Of a stretch of DNA of 64,000 bases, positions 1 through 9,064 are shown in pieces (positions within the stretch are counted from its first letter, which is position 1; every line of letters begins with the position of its first letter). The position numbers and the translations under genes were made by a program. The stretch comes from Desulfobaccales bacterium (GTDB lineage Bacteria > Desulfobacterota > Desulfobaccia > Desulfobaccales > 0-14-0-80-60-11). Below the pieces are notes generated by a model. It had not been told where the DNA came from. It searched no databases and was given only the letters and a program-made list of their open reading frames with translations. Where the stretch lies: positions 62,001-126,000 of the forward strand of contig JBBFLF010000003.1 in assembly GCA_037481655.1 (NCBI GenBank), given 5' to 3'.

Positions 1-2064
1 GATGAAGGAGCCTTCCTGCTCCGCGTGGATGGCCACCGGCAGAACTACATCCGCCAGCTTGGCGGTGTCGGTGAGGAAGGCGTCCTGCACCACCATGAAC
101 TTCACCTTGCCCAAGAGCTTCTCGGTGCGGCTGCGGTTGGGGAGCCAGCGCAGGAGATCCCCGCCCAGGAGCCACAGGGCCTTGGGGGCGTCCGCCTCGT
201 CCTGCTCCAGTTTGTCCAGCACCTCCAGGAGATTGGGGCCGGGGGTCTGCACCGGTTTGTGCTCGCCCCAGAAGGCCGGCGCCGCCGGGGAATCCAGAGG
301 CAAAAGCCCCGGCAGCCGGTCGGGGAGCACCCCCAGCTCGCACACGCCCCGGGTGTTGGCCTTCTCCGCCACCGGGTAGAGGGCGCTGCCCGGGGTGCCG
401 GGTTTGCCCACCAGGAGGAAAAGGTCCGCCAAAGCCAGGGCGTTCATGTCGCCCTTGTCCTGACTTAAGAGCTCGGTGCCGAAGAGGATGGCCGGGGCCT
501 TGGCCTGGGCCAGGATGGCGGCCGCGGCCTCCAGGTCCGCCACCTCCACGCCCGCCCGGGTGGCGTATTCCTTGAGGCTGAACTTTTTCAGGCTCTCTTT
601 GAGCTCGTCAAAGCCCTGGGCGGAGATGGCCGGGGTGAGATCCGGGTGGGCGGTGATCAGGGCCTTCATCAGCCCGGCCACCACCAGGCGCTCGGCGCCG
701 GGCTTATAGCGCAGGCTGACGGTGGCCCAGCGGTCGAACTTGGTGCCCCGGGGATTGGCCACCACCAGCTTGAAGTCGTCCTTCAGCCGGGCGGCGTTGA
801 CGCCCCAGCCCAGAGGCGGCAGCTCCGGGGTGAGATCCGCCCCCAGGATGAGGGCGGCATCGGCCTGAGGGAGCTCCTCGAGGGAGCCCAGGACGAAGGT
901 GAAGCCGCTCCCCTTGGTGTCATCCTTGATGCCGAAGGGGGAGGTGTAGACCGGGGGCTTGGGATGGGGCCCGTCGGCCTCCTTCACCTCGGGCCAACCA
1001 AAGACCTGGCCCAGGGCGCTTAAGGCCTTGGCATAGTGCAGACGGCCGGGGTTGTCCAGGTTGTTGGTGCCCAGCCCCGCCCGGAAAAACTTCTGGAAGA
1101 GGTAATTGGCCTCGTTGGTTGCCCGGGGCGAGCCCACGCCGTAAAGGGCGCCGGGACCGGCCTCCTCCAGCACTGCCTTGAGGCCTCCCGCGGCGGCGGC
1201 CAGGGCCTCCTCCCAGGTGGCCTCCTGGAGCTCGCCGTTGACCCGCACCAAGGGGGTGCGCAGGCGCTCCGGGGAGTTGATGACCGGCCAGCCGAAGCGG
1301 CCCCGGCCGCAGAGGAGGGCGGTCTCGCCGTTGTAGACCCGCATGATCTCCCCGTCCTTGAGGTGCAGCTCATACGTGCAGCCGCCGCCGCAGAAGGGGC
1401 AGACCATCTCGGTCTTGGTGACCTCCCAGGCCCGGGCCCGGTATTTGAACTGCTTGTTGATGAGGGCCCCCACCGGGCAGATGTCGATGCAGGAGCCGCA
1501 GAACTCGCAGTCCAGGGGCAAAAGCCCGGAGCCCAGCTCGGTGAAGTAGCCCCGCTGCATGAAGTTGATGGCCATGGCCCCCACGTGGTCCCGGCAGAGG
1601 CGCACGCAGCGGCCGCAGGTGACGCAACGGTCGGTGTGCCGCTCCACCAGGAGGGACTCATAGTCCGGGGGTGAGGTGGCGGGCACGGCCGTCAGGTCCA
1701 CCTCCGGGACGCCCAGGGCGTGGGTCAGGTCCTGGAGCTCGCACTCGCCGCCCTTGTCGCAGATGGGGCACTCCAGGGCGTGGTTGATGAGCACCAGCTT
1801 CATGAGCTCCTGGCGGATGGCGGTGAGGCGCTCGGAGTTGGTCACCACCTCCTGGCCCTCGGCCACGTAGGTGGCGCAGGCCGGCAGGGGCCGGGGCGGC
1901 CCCGGCTTCACCTCCACCACGCAGATGCGGCAGGAGCCGATGGGCTTCAGGGCCGGATGATAGCAGAGATAGGGGATGTAGATGCCGTTTTCCCGGGCCA
2001 CCTCGAGGATGGTCTTGCCCGGTTCCGCCTGAATGGCCCGGCCGTCAATGGTAAGATTAACCAT
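1..2064 (-). CDS. nuoG: NADH-quinone oxidoreductase subunit G (3' end cut by window edge)
   Basis: This is the iron-sulfur and molybdopterin-like subunit of the complex I peripheral arm. Electrons pass through it from NuoF towards NuoB. The frame is open for all 688 codons from ATG 2064 to base 1, so the C-terminus is missing. The N-terminus is a 2Fe-2S ferredoxin domain (YLCYHP, GSCRICVVEV). It is followed by the His/Cys cluster (HALECPICDKGGEC), two 4Fe-4S motifs (CVTCGRCVRLC, CEFCGSCIDICPVGA) and the CPFCGGGC motif at the start of the molybdopterin oxidoreductase-like region. That region continues to AEQEGSF at the edge. It is last in the visible operon and about 130 bp downstream of nuoD. 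More nuo genes probably lie to the left. Confidence 0.93.
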   Translation of the reverse strand, partial: MVNLTIDGRAIQAEPGKTILEVARENGIYIPYLCYHPALKPIGSCRICVVEVKPGPPRPLPACATYVAEGQEVVTNSERLTAIRQELMKLVLINHALECPICDKGGECELQDLTHALGVPEVDLTAVPATSPPDYESLLVERHTDRCVTCGRCVRLCRDHVGAMAINFMQRGYFTELGSGLLPLDCEFCGSCIDICPVGALINKQFKYRARAWEVTKTEMVCPFCGGGCTYELHLKDGEIMRVYNGETALLCGRGRFGWPVINSPERLRTPLVRVNGELQEATWEEALAAAAGGLKAVLEEAGPGALYGVGSPRATNEANYLFQKFFRAGLGTNNLDNPGRLHYAKALSALGQVFGWPEVKEADGPHPKPPVYTSPFGIKDDTKGSGFTFVLGSLEELPQADAALILGADLTPELPPLGWGVNAARLKDDFKLVVANPRGTKFDRWATVSLRYKPGAERLVVAGLMKALITAHPDLTPAISAQGFDELKESLKKFSLKEYATRAGVEVADLEAAAAILAQAKAPAILFGTELLSQDKGDMNALALADLFLLVGKPGTPGSALYPVAEKANTRGVCELGVLPDRLPGLLPLDSPAAPAFWGEHKPVQTPGPNLLEVLDKLEQDEADAPKALWLLGGDLLRWLPNRSRTEKLLGKVKFMVVQDAFLTDTAKLADVVLPVAIHAEQEGSFI

Positions 2065-2108
2065 AAGCCTTATCCTGTTTGGGCGCTGCTCAGTCAGCCA
2101 GGTTATTT

Positions 2109-2138
2109 CACCCGGGAGCCGCCTTGGGAACCCGGGTG
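2109..2138 (-). promoter_or_regulatory. Intercistronic hairpin between nuoD and nuoG
   Basis: A perfect 8-bp inverted repeat, CACCCGGG/CCCGGGTG, lies in the 130-bp gap between nuoD and nuoG. There is no T-run after the stem, so it is not a classical terminator. It could be an mRNA-stability or processing hairpin that adjusts nuoG relative to upstream cistrons. Only the palindrome is seen; the role is inferred. Confidence 0.4.
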
Positions 2139-2194
2139 TCCAGGGACCATATCTGTATCGGGGGCCGCGCCGGATGGTGCTATCGGCGCAGCGC

Positions 2195-3388
2195 TCAGCA
2201 ATCCACGTCCGCCAGGACGATGTCCATGGTGCCGATGAGCGCGATGAGGTCGGCCAGGAGCCGGCCCCGGGCCAACTTGTCGGTGGCGTTCAGCACCACA
2301 AAGGAGGGCCGGCGGATCTTGATTCTCCAGGGCCGGCCGCTGCCGTCGCTGACGATATAGAAGCCCATCTCGCCTTTGGGCGCCTCAATGGCCTGGTAGA
2401 CCTCGCCCTTGGGCGGAGTCACGCCCTCCTGAATCAGCTTGAAGTGATTGATGAGGGCGGCGATGTCGGTGTAGACCTTCTCCTTGGGCGGCAAAGAGAT
2501 GCGGGGATCGTCCACCTTGATGTCGCCCTTGGGGAGCTTCTCCAGGGCCTGGCGCACGATCTTGGCGGACTCCAGCATCTCCTGCATGCGCACCAGATAG
2601 CGGGAATAGACGTCGCCTTCCCGGGTGCCCAAAGGAATGTTGAAATCAAAGTCCTCGTAGCTGGAGTAGGGGTTGTCCCGCCTCAGGTCCCAGTCCACCC
2701 CGGAGCCCCGGGCCATGGGGCCGGACCAGCCCCAGTCCAGGCACTCCTCCCTGGTCATGACGCCCACGCCCACAGTGCGCTTCTTCCAGATGGGGTTTTC
2801 GGTGAGCAGGGTGTCATAGTCCTTCCACTTGTTGGGGAAGTCCTTGACGAAGGCCAGGGCCTCGGGGACAAAGCCCTCGGGCAGGTCCGCGGCCACTCCG
2901 CCGATGCGAAAGTAGGCCGGGAACATGCGGCCGCCGGAGACCATCTCGCACAGGTCCATGATCTTTTCCCGCTCCCTAAAGCCGTAGAAGAGCGGGGTCA
3001 TGGCCCCCAGGTCGTGGGCGTGGGTCCCCAGCCAGAAGATGTGGGAGGCGATACGGGTGAGCTCGGCGATGATCACCCGGATGTACTGGGCCCGTTTGGG
3101 CACCTCGATGCCCAACAGCTTTTCCACCGCCAGGCAGAAGCCGAAGTTGTTGACTTCGCCGGCCAGGTAGTCCAGCCGGTTCATCAGGGGAATGCACTGG
3201 TGGTAGGTGCGGTTCTCGCAGAGCTTCTCAATGCCCCGGTGGAGGTAGCCCAGATCGGGCATGGCCCGGACGATGACCTCGCCGTCCAGCTCCACCAGCA
3301 CCCGGAGCACCCCATGGGTGCTGGGGTGGGAGGGCCCCACGTTGAGGAGCATGGTGTCGTATTGTTTTTCAGGCAGCACGGGTGTCAT
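2195..3388 (-). CDS. nuoD: NADH-quinone oxidoreductase subunit D
   Basis: This is the 49-kDa-type subunit that forms the quinone pocket with NuoB. The start is placed at ATG 3388 (MTPVLPEKQYDTML), giving 397 aa with an AAGGAAG ribosome site just upstream. An in-frame start 26 codons further up would run into nuoC. Recognisable motifs are NVGPSHPSTHGVLRV near the N-terminus, the YLHRGIEKL segment, and the C-terminal APKGEMGFYIVSDG and ADVDC end typical of the family. NuoC and NuoD are separate here, unlike the E. coli NuoCD fusion. It follows nuoC by about 30 bp. Confidence 0.96.
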   Translation of the reverse strand: MTPVLPEKQYDTMLLNVGPSHPSTHGVLRVLVELDGEVIVRAMPDLGYLHRGIEKLCENRTYHQCIPLMNRLDYLAGEVNNFGFCLAVEKLLGIEVPKRAQYIRVIIAELTRIASHIFWLGTHAHDLGAMTPLFYGFREREKIMDLCEMVSGGRMFPAYFRIGGVAADLPEGFVPEALAFVKDFPNKWKDYDTLLTENPIWKKRTVGVGVMTREECLDWGWSGPMARGSGVDWDLRRDNPYSSYEDFDFNIPLGTREGDVYSRYLVRMQEMLESAKIVRQALEKLPKGDIKVDDPRISLPPKEKVYTDIAALINHFKLIQEGVTPPKGEVYQAIEAPKGEMGFYIVSDGSGRPWRIKIRRPSFVVLNATDKLARGRLLADLIALIGTMDIVLADVDC

Positions 3389-3419
3389 AGTCGCTTCCTT
3401 GACCTGGGTGGCAAAAGCC

Positions 3420-3872
3420 TTACTGCCCCCGCTGGGGGAATTCCTTCCGCAAGGGGAAGCCCACAAAGTCCTCGGGCAGGAGGATCCGCTTCAGATTGGG
3501 GTGGCCCTTGAAGACAATGCCCATGAGGTCATAGGCCTCCCGCTCGTGGAAATCGGCGGTGCTGAACACACTCACCACCGAGTCGATGACCGGGGCCGCC
3601 CCGGGCAGCAGGCATTTCAGGGTGAGCCGGTCCCGATAGCGGTGGGAGTAAAGGTTGTACACCACCCCGAACCGGGGCTCGGCCGGGTAGTAGTCCACCG
3701 CGGCGATCATGGAGAGGTACTTGTAGCCCATCTCCGGGGCGTCCCGAAGGGCGGTGAGGATGGCCCGGATGGCCTTGGGGTTCACCACGATGGTGGTGTC
3801 GCCCCGAAACTCCACCACCTCCTGGACGTCCTCGGGAAAGCGCTCCTGCAAGAACTCAATTGCCCGGTGCAT
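3420..3872 (-). CDS. nuoC: NADH-quinone oxidoreductase subunit C
   Basis: A 150-aa, 30-kDa-type subunit of the complex I connecting module. The family core is visible: FGVVYNLYSHRYRDRLTLKC followed by FHEREAYDLMGIVFKGHPNLKRILLPEDF near the C-terminus. The ATG overlaps the nuoB stop by one base (TGATG), indicating translational coupling. It is an independent gene, not fused to nuoD. The N-terminus is shorter than in many homologues but begins with a plausible [15 protein letters not shown] helix. Confidence 0.95.
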   Translation of the reverse strand: MHRAIEFLQERFPEDVQEVVEFRGDTTIVVNPKAIRAILTALRDAPEMGYKYLSMIAAVDYYPAEPRFGVVYNLYSHRYRDRLTLKCLLPGAAPVIDSVVSVFSTADFHEREAYDLMGIVFKGHPNLKRILLPEDFVGFPLRKEFPQRGQ

Positions 3873-4393
3873 CAGGCCGCCTCCTTCCGGGCCGCCAGTT
3901 TCTCCCGGTACTGCTGGGTGAGGAAGGGGTCCCTGAGGATCTTTTCATGCAGCTTGAGGATGCCGTACAGCAGGCCCTCCGGCCGGGGCGGGCAGCCCGG
4001 GATGTAGACATCCACGGGCAGGTATTGGTCAATGCCCTGCACCACCGCATAGGAGTCGAAAATCCCGCCGGAGCAGGCGCAGGCCCCCATGGCAATGACC
4101 CACTTGGGCTCGCTCATCTGATCGTAGACCCGCTGGATGGCCGGCATCATCTTCTTGGTGACGGTGCCGGCGATGATGATGAGGTCCGCCTGCCGGGGGC
4201 TGGCCCGGAAGGCCTCCATGCCGAAGCGGGCGATGTCCCAGCGGTTGGCCGCGGTGACGATCATCTCGATGGCGCAGCAGGCCAAGCCGAAGGTGGCCGG
4301 CCACAGGCTGCTCTTCCTGGCCCAGTCCACCAGCTTTTCCAGCGAGGTGGTGAGGACGTTGTAACCCAGATGTTCTTCAATACCCATGCACAA
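3872..4393 (-). CDS. nuoB: NADH-quinone oxidoreductase subunit B
   Basis: A 173-aa PSST-type subunit that carries the terminal 4Fe-4S cluster N2, the electron donor to quinone. The ligand cysteines are visible in [16 protein letters not shown] and IPGCPPRPE. The N-terminus [19 protein letters not shown] is typical. It lies downstream of nuoA across an 89-bp gap and overlaps nuoC by one base. Confidence 0.97.
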   Translation of the reverse strand: MCMGIEEHLGYNVLTTSLEKLVDWARKSSLWPATFGLACCAIEMIVTAANRWDIARFGMEAFRASPRQADLIIIAGTVTKKMMPAIQRVYDQMSEPKWVIAMGACACSGGIFDSYAVVQGIDQYLPVDVYIPGCPPRPEGLLYGILKLHEKILRDPFLTQQYREKLAARKEAA

Positions 4394-4482
4394 GCTCCAT
4401 CAGACGGGGAGTCCGCCTTTGCTGGGTGGGCGGGGGCTGCTGAGCTCCCGCCGGCGGCCGAGGGGACGACCTCAGGCCGGGC

Positions 4483-4839
4483 TCATTCCCATTCCAGGGC
4501 GCCTTTGCCCCAGACGTAGGCCAGGCCCACGACCAGGACAAAGATGAAGATGGCCATCTCCACAAAGCCGAACCACCCCAGTTGCTTGAAGACCACGCCC
4601 CAGGGGTAGAGGAAGATGGCTTCCACGTCGAACACGATGAAGAACATGGCGATGACGTAGAACCGCACGTGGTAGCGGGTGCGGGCATCGCCGATGGGGT
4701 CCATGCCGCACTCATAGGGCATGTCCTTGGAGGGGAAATGCTTCTTTTTGCCCAAGAGCTCGGAGAGAAGCACAATGAGCCCCACCAGGCCGGCGGCAAT
4801 GACCATGTAAATGAGAATGGGCAGATAACTGATCAGCAT
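4483..4839 (-). CDS. nuoA: NADH-quinone oxidoreductase subunit A
   Basis: A 118-aa membrane subunit with three predicted transmembrane helices, at about residues 5-25, 62-82 and 88-108. The conserved loop YECGMDPIG and the segment FYVIAMFFIVFDVEAIFLYPW identify NuoA. It anchors the quinone-side entrance beside NuoH and NuoB/D. It is the second gene of the operon, 80 bp downstream of the nuoEF stop. Confidence 0.96.
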   Translation of the reverse strand: MLISYLPILIYMVIAAGLVGLIVLLSELLGKKKHFPSKDMPYECGMDPIGDARTRYHVRFYVIAMFFIVFDVEAIFLYPWGVVFKQLGWFGFVEMAIFIFVLVVGLAYVWGKGALEWE

Positions 4840-4919
4840 AGCGTGACCTTTAAACGAAGTCGTTCAGCCTCGGGCCGGGGGTGCCGGACTTTTGCTCCCG
4901 GGGCGGACTGGTCAGTTCT

Positions 4920-6779
4920 TCAGTGCGCCGCCGCGGCCTTCTCGTGCCGGAAGCAGACGCCGGTGGGGCAGCGGCCTTCCAGGTGCGCCAGGTAATCCGC
5001 CTTGAAGCGCTCCATCGTGGTCTTCAGGAAGGCGTAGGGGCTCCAGCCCAGGGCGCAGTTGGCGCTCTCCGTCATGATCTTGGAGAGCGACAGCATGCGC
5101 TCCAGGTCGGCTTCGGTGGCGGTGCCGTCCACCACCTTGCAGATCAGCTCATAGAGCACCCGGGTGCCCCGGCGGCAGGGCAGGCAGAAGCCGCAGGACT
5201 CGTGCTGGAAGAAGTAAAGCAGGCACTTGACCACGTCCACGATGCAGGTGCTGTCATCCAGGACCAGGTTGGTGCCGGAACCCACCGCCCCCTCCACCTC
5301 ATACATGGCCTTGTATTCGAGGGGGGTGTCCACCTGCTCCGGCAAGATGAAGCCGCAGGCAGCACCGCCGGGCTGCACCGCCTTGAGTGCATGCCCGGTG
5401 CGCACGCCGCCGCCGAACTGGTCAATGAGCTGCCGAAGCGGCAGGCCCATGTTGCATTCCACGATGCCCGGCCGGTTGACGTGGCCCACCACCTGGAAGA
5501 TCTTGGTGCCGGCGGAGTCCGGGGTGCCCTTGCTCTTGTACCACTCGGCGCCCTTTTTGATGATCTCCGGCACGCTGGCCAGAGACTCCACATTGTTGAC
5601 GATGGTGGGCTTGTTCCACACCCCCACGGTGCCGGGGAAGGGGGGCTTCACCCGGGGATAGCCCCGCTGGCCTTCGATGGAGTTGATGAGGGCGGTTTCC
5701 TCGCCGCACACATAGGAGCCGCCGCCGGTCTGGATCTGGATGCGGAAGCTGAAGCCGCTCCCCAGGATATTGTCGCCCAGGAAGCCCCGCTCCATGGCCT
5801 GGTTGATGGCGTTCTGCAGGCGGTACATGGAGAGGTAGTATTCGCCCCGGACGTAGATGTAGCCGAAGTTGGCGCCCACGGCATAGCCGGCGATGATCAT
5901 GCCCTCGATCACCCGATGGGGGTCGCCTTCCATGATGTAGCGGTCCTTGATGGTGCCGGGCTCGCCTTCGTCGGCGTTGCAGATGATGTATTTGGGGAAG
6001 ACCTTGAGCGGCCGGGTGAAGGACCACTTGAGCCCGGTGGGGAAGCCGGCGCCGCCCCGGCCCCTCAGGCCCGAGTCCTTGACCACGTTCACCACTTCCT
6101 CGTCGGTCATGGAGAGGGCTTTTTTCAGCCCCTCGTAGCCGCCCCGGGCCAGGTAGTCGTCGATGCTCATGGGGTCGATCTGATCGACGTTCTGGAGGAG
6201 CGGGGTCTCATCGGGGCTGGGCGGGTAAGCGCTCAGAGGGTTGGTGGTCCGCCTCAGCTGGGTGTAGTCCGGCGCCTTGCCGGCCCGGTAGTCGCTCAGG
6301 ATCTGGCGGATCTTGTCCGGGGTGAGGTGGCCGTGCACCACTTCGTTGATCTGCATGGCCGGCGCCACCTCGCACACCCCCAGGCAGGCGGTGAGCTCCA
6401 GGGTGAAGAGGCCGTCAGAAGTGGTCTCACCCACCTCCACCCCCAGCTCTTTCTTGAGGAAGCTCAGCATGTCCTCGGCGCCCAGCACGTGGCAGGGCGG
6501 GGACTCGCACAGCCGGATGATGTACTTCCCCCGGGGCTGGGTGGAGAACATGGTGTAAAAACTGAGCACCCCGTAGAGATAGGGGTAGGGGATGTCCATG
6601 GTCTGGGAGACCAGCTCCAGGGCCTCCATGGGGAGCCAGTTGCCGCAAAGGCGCTGCACCTGGTGCAGGGCAGGCAGGAGGCCGCCCTTGATCTGCTTGA
6701 AGCGGGTGCAGACATCCTTGATGCCGGCCACCTGGTCGGGACTCAGGGGAGCACTGACGGGGCGCTTGATTTCCAGCAT
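4920..6779 (-). CDS. nuoEF: Fused NADH-quinone oxidoreductase subunits E and F
   Basis: A single 619-aa protein carrying the whole NADH-input module. Residues about 1-165 are NuoE (24-kDa type), with the 2Fe-2S ligands in CESPPCHV and CLGVCEVAP. Residues about 190-619 are NuoF (51-kDa type), with the FMN/NADH-site motif RGRGGAGFPTGLKW, CNADEGEPGT, VCGEETALINSIEG and the 4Fe-4S site ESCGFCLPCRRGT. The two parts are joined by a linker of about 25 residues and no frame break is needed. It is the first gene of the operon, ahead of nuoA. In E. coli-type operons nuoE and nuoF are separate and follow nuoCD. Start ATG 6779 lies about 45 bases downstream of a predicted sigma-70 start site. Confidence 0.95.
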   Translation of the reverse strand: MLEIKRPVSAPLSPDQVAGIKDVCTRFKQIKGGLLPALHQVQRLCGNWLPMEALELVSQTMDIPYPYLYGVLSFYTMFSTQPRGKYIIRLCESPPCHVLGAEDMLSFLKKELGVEVGETTSDGLFTLELTACLGVCEVAPAMQINEVVHGHLTPDKIRQILSDYRAGKAPDYTQLRRTTNPLSAYPPSPDETPLLQNVDQIDPMSIDDYLARGGYEGLKKALSMTDEEVVNVVKDSGLRGRGGAGFPTGLKWSFTRPLKVFPKYIICNADEGEPGTIKDRYIMEGDPHRVIEGMIIAGYAVGANFGYIYVRGEYYLSMYRLQNAINQAMERGFLGDNILGSGFSFRIQIQTGGGSYVCGEETALINSIEGQRGYPRVKPPFPGTVGVWNKPTIVNNVESLASVPEIIKKGAEWYKSKGTPDSAGTKIFQVVGHVNRPGIVECNMGLPLRQLIDQFGGGVRTGHALKAVQPGGAACGFILPEQVDTPLEYKAMYEVEGAVGSGTNLVLDDSTCIVDVVKCLLYFFQHESCGFCLPCRRGTRVLYELICKVVDGTATEADLERMLSLSKIMTESANCALGWSPYAFLKTTMERFKADYLAHLEGRCPTGVCFRHEKAAAAH

Positions 6780-6828
6780 GATCCATCCACAGGAGAGAAA
6801 ATTGTGAAAATTTTCTTAATTCCCGTCT

Positions 6829-6857
6829 TTTTTAATCCCATCGCCGGAGGGTGTCAA
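6829..6857 (-). promoter_or_regulatory. Predicted sigma-70 promoter of the nuo operon
   Basis: On the minus strand a perfect -35 box TTGACA (6857-6852) is followed, after a 16-17 base spacer, by an A/T-rich -10 (TTAAAA or TAAAAA at about 6835-6829). This places a start site roughly 40-45 bases before the nuoEF ATG. The -10 is imperfect, so the prediction rests mainly on the consensus -35 and the position. Confidence 0.5.
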
Positions 6858-6932
6858 GACTTTTTTTGGGGAAAAACCCGACAGCGCCGAAAGTGGCGTG
6901 GGCGGCGCAAAATGAGCCCCCCAACGAGAGTC

Positions 6933-7523
6933 TTAGTGCTTCGGCGGGCGCAGGGTATGGAGGGTGAGGGCCTTGAGCCAGGCGGCGCTCTCCCGGAGCA
7001 CCATACGGGTGAGCCAGAGATAGCGGCGGCTGTGCCAGTAATGGCGCAACAGTCCCGGGGCCGCCAGGGGGTGGAGGATGATGCCATGGCGGCGGAAATG
7101 GCGCCGGAAGAGGAAAAGGGCCCGCCTGAGGTGCAACTGGTCGCTCACCAGGCCCACCTGCCGCAGACCCAGGTCCAGCACCAGGGGCAGGAGATGGAGG
7201 GCGGCGGTCTGGGTGGAGCGGCTTTTTTCCTCCAGGATGAGGCGGCTGTCCAGCTGCTCCCGGAGAGCCGGCTCCCCCTGCTCCTCGGCCCAGGCCCGGG
7301 CCGCCGCGGCCATGGCCCCCGCTTCGGTGAGTAAGGGCAGCCCCGGAACCGGCGCGGGGCCGCCGGAAAGGAGCAGATACGGGCGACCGGCCTGGGCCTG
7401 CCACACGGCCAGGGCGTGGAGCAGACGGGCCCGGGCGACGCGGCCGGGTTGACCTTCCGGGTTCAGCTTGGCCCCCAGGACGATGAGGCCGTCCAGGGGC
7501 GGGAGGTTTTCAGGACGCAACAT
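6933..7523 (-). CDS. YdcF/SanA-like DUF218 protein
   Basis: A 196-aa protein of the DUF218 (YdcF/SanA/ElyC) family, whose members are linked to envelope biogenesis but lack a defined general reaction. The start is set at ATG 7523 (MLRPENLPPLDGLIVLGAK) because a GAGGAAAG ribosome site precedes it. The longer upstream frame is Pro/Gly/Arg-rich and looks non-coding. Visible family features are DGLIVLGA at the beta-1 strand, YLLLSGG, the region EAGAMAAAARAW, and EEKSRSTQTAA corresponding to the conserved E-x-S-x(2)-T-x(2)-N element, here with Gln-Thr in place of the usual Thr-x-x-Asn. No membrane anchor is visible, unlike SanA. Confidence 0.75.
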   Translation of the reverse strand: MLRPENLPPLDGLIVLGAKLNPEGQPGRVARARLLHALAVWQAQAGRPYLLLSGGPAPVPGLPLLTEAGAMAAAARAWAEEQGEPALREQLDSRLILEEKSRSTQTAALHLLPLVLDLGLRQVGLVSDQLHLRRALFLFRRHFRRHGIILHPLAAPGLLRHYWHSRRYLWLTRMVLRESAAWLKALTLHTLRPPKH

Positions 7524-7641
7524 AACTTTCCTCAGGGCCAGGGGGTTGGGAACCCATTCCCCTCTCCTCACCCCTTTCCTCCAGCGAAGGGGTGGGGTGA
7601 AGAAGGGGAGGGGAAGGTGGGGGAAACCCCCGGCTCTCTCC

Positions 7642-8370
7642 TCACCGCCTCCGGCGCCGCTCCTTGCGGGCGGCGGTCTTCCAGGCGGGTTCATCCCGCC
7701 TCTTCGCCTTGGGTTTGGGGCCCTCTTTCACGAGGGCGGCCAGATCCACCCGCAGCTCCCCGGGCACCGGCGGCGGCCCCGCCGGCTTGGGCGGCCGGGC
7801 TGGCTCTTTGGTCGGCGGCGGGGCGCTGAGCTCCAGAAACTGCCGGGGCACCTCCCGGGTGAGGAAGAGCTCCTCCCCGTAGGCGATGAAGCTCACACCT
7901 TTGCGGGCCGCGGCCTGGGCCTGCACGGTCACCGGCACCGGCGAAGGCGCCCGGCGCTTCCCCAGCTTGAGGGCCATCTCCGGTGTGCGGGCCAGGATCA
8001 CCTCCTCACCCGCGGGTGCCTTCAGCCCCTCCTCCCAGACCCGGGCGTGGTGTTTGGGAGGAATGGCCATATATAAATAGGTGGGCACCGCTTCCCCCGG
8101 GCGGCGCAGCTCCGGCGGGGGCGGAGTGAGGCTGCGGACCCGGTCGCCCTGAAGCTCGATGGCGGGCGGACGGGCCAGGGCCGCCAGCTCCTCCAGGTGC
8201 TGGCGCCGCACCCAGGCCAGGCCCGGCTCCCCTGTCAGGGCGGCAAGCAGTCTCTTGACCGGCACAAAGCCCGCCTCATCCAGCACCAGGCCGAACTCGT
8301 CGGGCCGGTGGCCCAGGGCGTATTTCAGGGTGCGGGCCAGGTCCGCCAGATTTCGGGGGAGAGTGGTCAT
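7642..8370 (-). CDS. KptA/Tpt1-like RNA 2'-phosphotransferase homologue, catalytically divergent
   Basis: Residues about 8-190 align by eye with KptA/Tpt1, which removes a 2'-phosphate from RNA by NAD+-dependent ADP-ribose transfer. The fold markers are LARTLKYALGHRPDEFGLVLDEAGFVPV and a later APSPVPVTVQAQAAARKGVSF. Several positions expected for catalysis are changed. The usual Arg-His pair after the first helix is Gly-His (ALGHRP). The RAxQGHS element reads VRSLTPPPP. The HGT of YHGT is replaced by YMAIP. A Pro-rich stretch and a very basic tail ending KERRRRR are added at the C-terminus, as in nucleic-acid binders. It may be inactive or act on another substrate. It is divergently oriented to the next gene. 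Confidence 0.65.
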   Translation of the reverse strand: MTTLPRNLADLARTLKYALGHRPDEFGLVLDEAGFVPVKRLLAALTGEPGLAWVRRQHLEELAALARPPAIELQGDRVRSLTPPPPELRRPGEAVPTYLYMAIPPKHHARVWEEGLKAPAGEEVILARTPEMALKLGKRRAPSPVPVTVQAQAAARKGVSFIAYGEELFLTREVPRQFLELSAPPPTKEPARPPKPAGPPPVPGELRVDLAALVKEGPKPKAKRRDEPAWKTAARKERRRRR

Positions 8371-8530
8371 CAGCCCTCCTCAGACAGGGGGCTTTGGGGT
8401 CTCAGGGTCATCTGACCCGATTTCAAAGCAGAATGGCCTGTCTGTCCCACCATTATCAGAGGCGGCAAGAGGGTGCAAGGGTTGACAAGGCCAGGGATAA
8501 TGGTAATGTAATTTGATTGAATCACGTGCC

Positions 8531-9064
8531 ATGGGGGCCTATTTCAGCGAGGCGGACAAGCGGGTCCTCTGCCAGGCGGCGGTCATCGCCGAAGACATGA
8601 CCTCGGACTTTTACAAACTCTCCCACAGCCGCTGGCTCCGATCCCGCTACGATATCCTCACCCGGGAGCAACTCCGGGAGGAGGAGGTTTCACCCCACGC
8701 CCTGGCCATGGTGAGCCGCTATGACGGCCGGCTGCCGGACCGCTTCCTGCCGTCTGCGGCCTTTGACTATTACCGCATCTGCCTCCAGGACCCCAATATC
8801 CTGGCGGCGTTGCGCCGGCGGCCGGGACTGAGCCCCCTGGCCCTCTTGTGTTATGTGCTCACCCATGAGCTGGTACACATCGTGCGCTTCAGCCGCTTCG
8901 AGGCCCGCTTCGACGCCGGGGAGGCGGAACGGGCGGCGGAAGAGCGTCTGGTGCACCGGCTGACCCGGCAGATCCTGGCGCCGCTGCGCTGCCTGGATCT
9001 GGCGCCGGTGATTGATTTTTACGAGTCCCAACCCTCAGGAGGTCGGATGTATGCCCATCTATGA
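8531..9064 (+). CDS. Uncharacterised protein with HELVH zinc-metallopeptidase-like motif
   Basis: A 177-aa soluble protein of unknown function (183 aa if TTG 8513 is used). The motif [17 protein letters not shown] contains HExxH, with acidic residues (EAERAAEE) shortly after that could supply the third ligand as in minimal gluzincin folds. This is an inference from the motif only. Neither candidate start has a good ribosome site; ATG 8531 was preferred. The 3' end overlaps the next gene by 14 bases, so it is translationally linked to the FmdB-family protein. A TTGACA hexamer sits at 8482-8487 upstream, but no convincing -10 matches it. Confidence 0.7.
   Translation: MGAYFSEADKRVLCQAAVIAEDMTSDFYKLSHSRWLRSRYDILTREQLREEEVSPHALAMVSRYDGRLPDRFLPSAAFDYYRICLQDPNILAALRRRPGLSPLALLCYVLTHELVHIVRFSRFEARFDAGEAERAAEERLVHRLTRQILAPLRCLDLAPVIDFYESQPSGGRMYAHL

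Noticed and set aside
2033-3511. 492-codon plus-strand open frame
   Set aside because: Antisense shadow of nuoD.
4881-7334. 817-codon plus-strand open frame
   Set aside because: It is antisense to nuoEF and the DUF218 gene; the translation is low complexity and has no family features. High GC creates long antisense frames.
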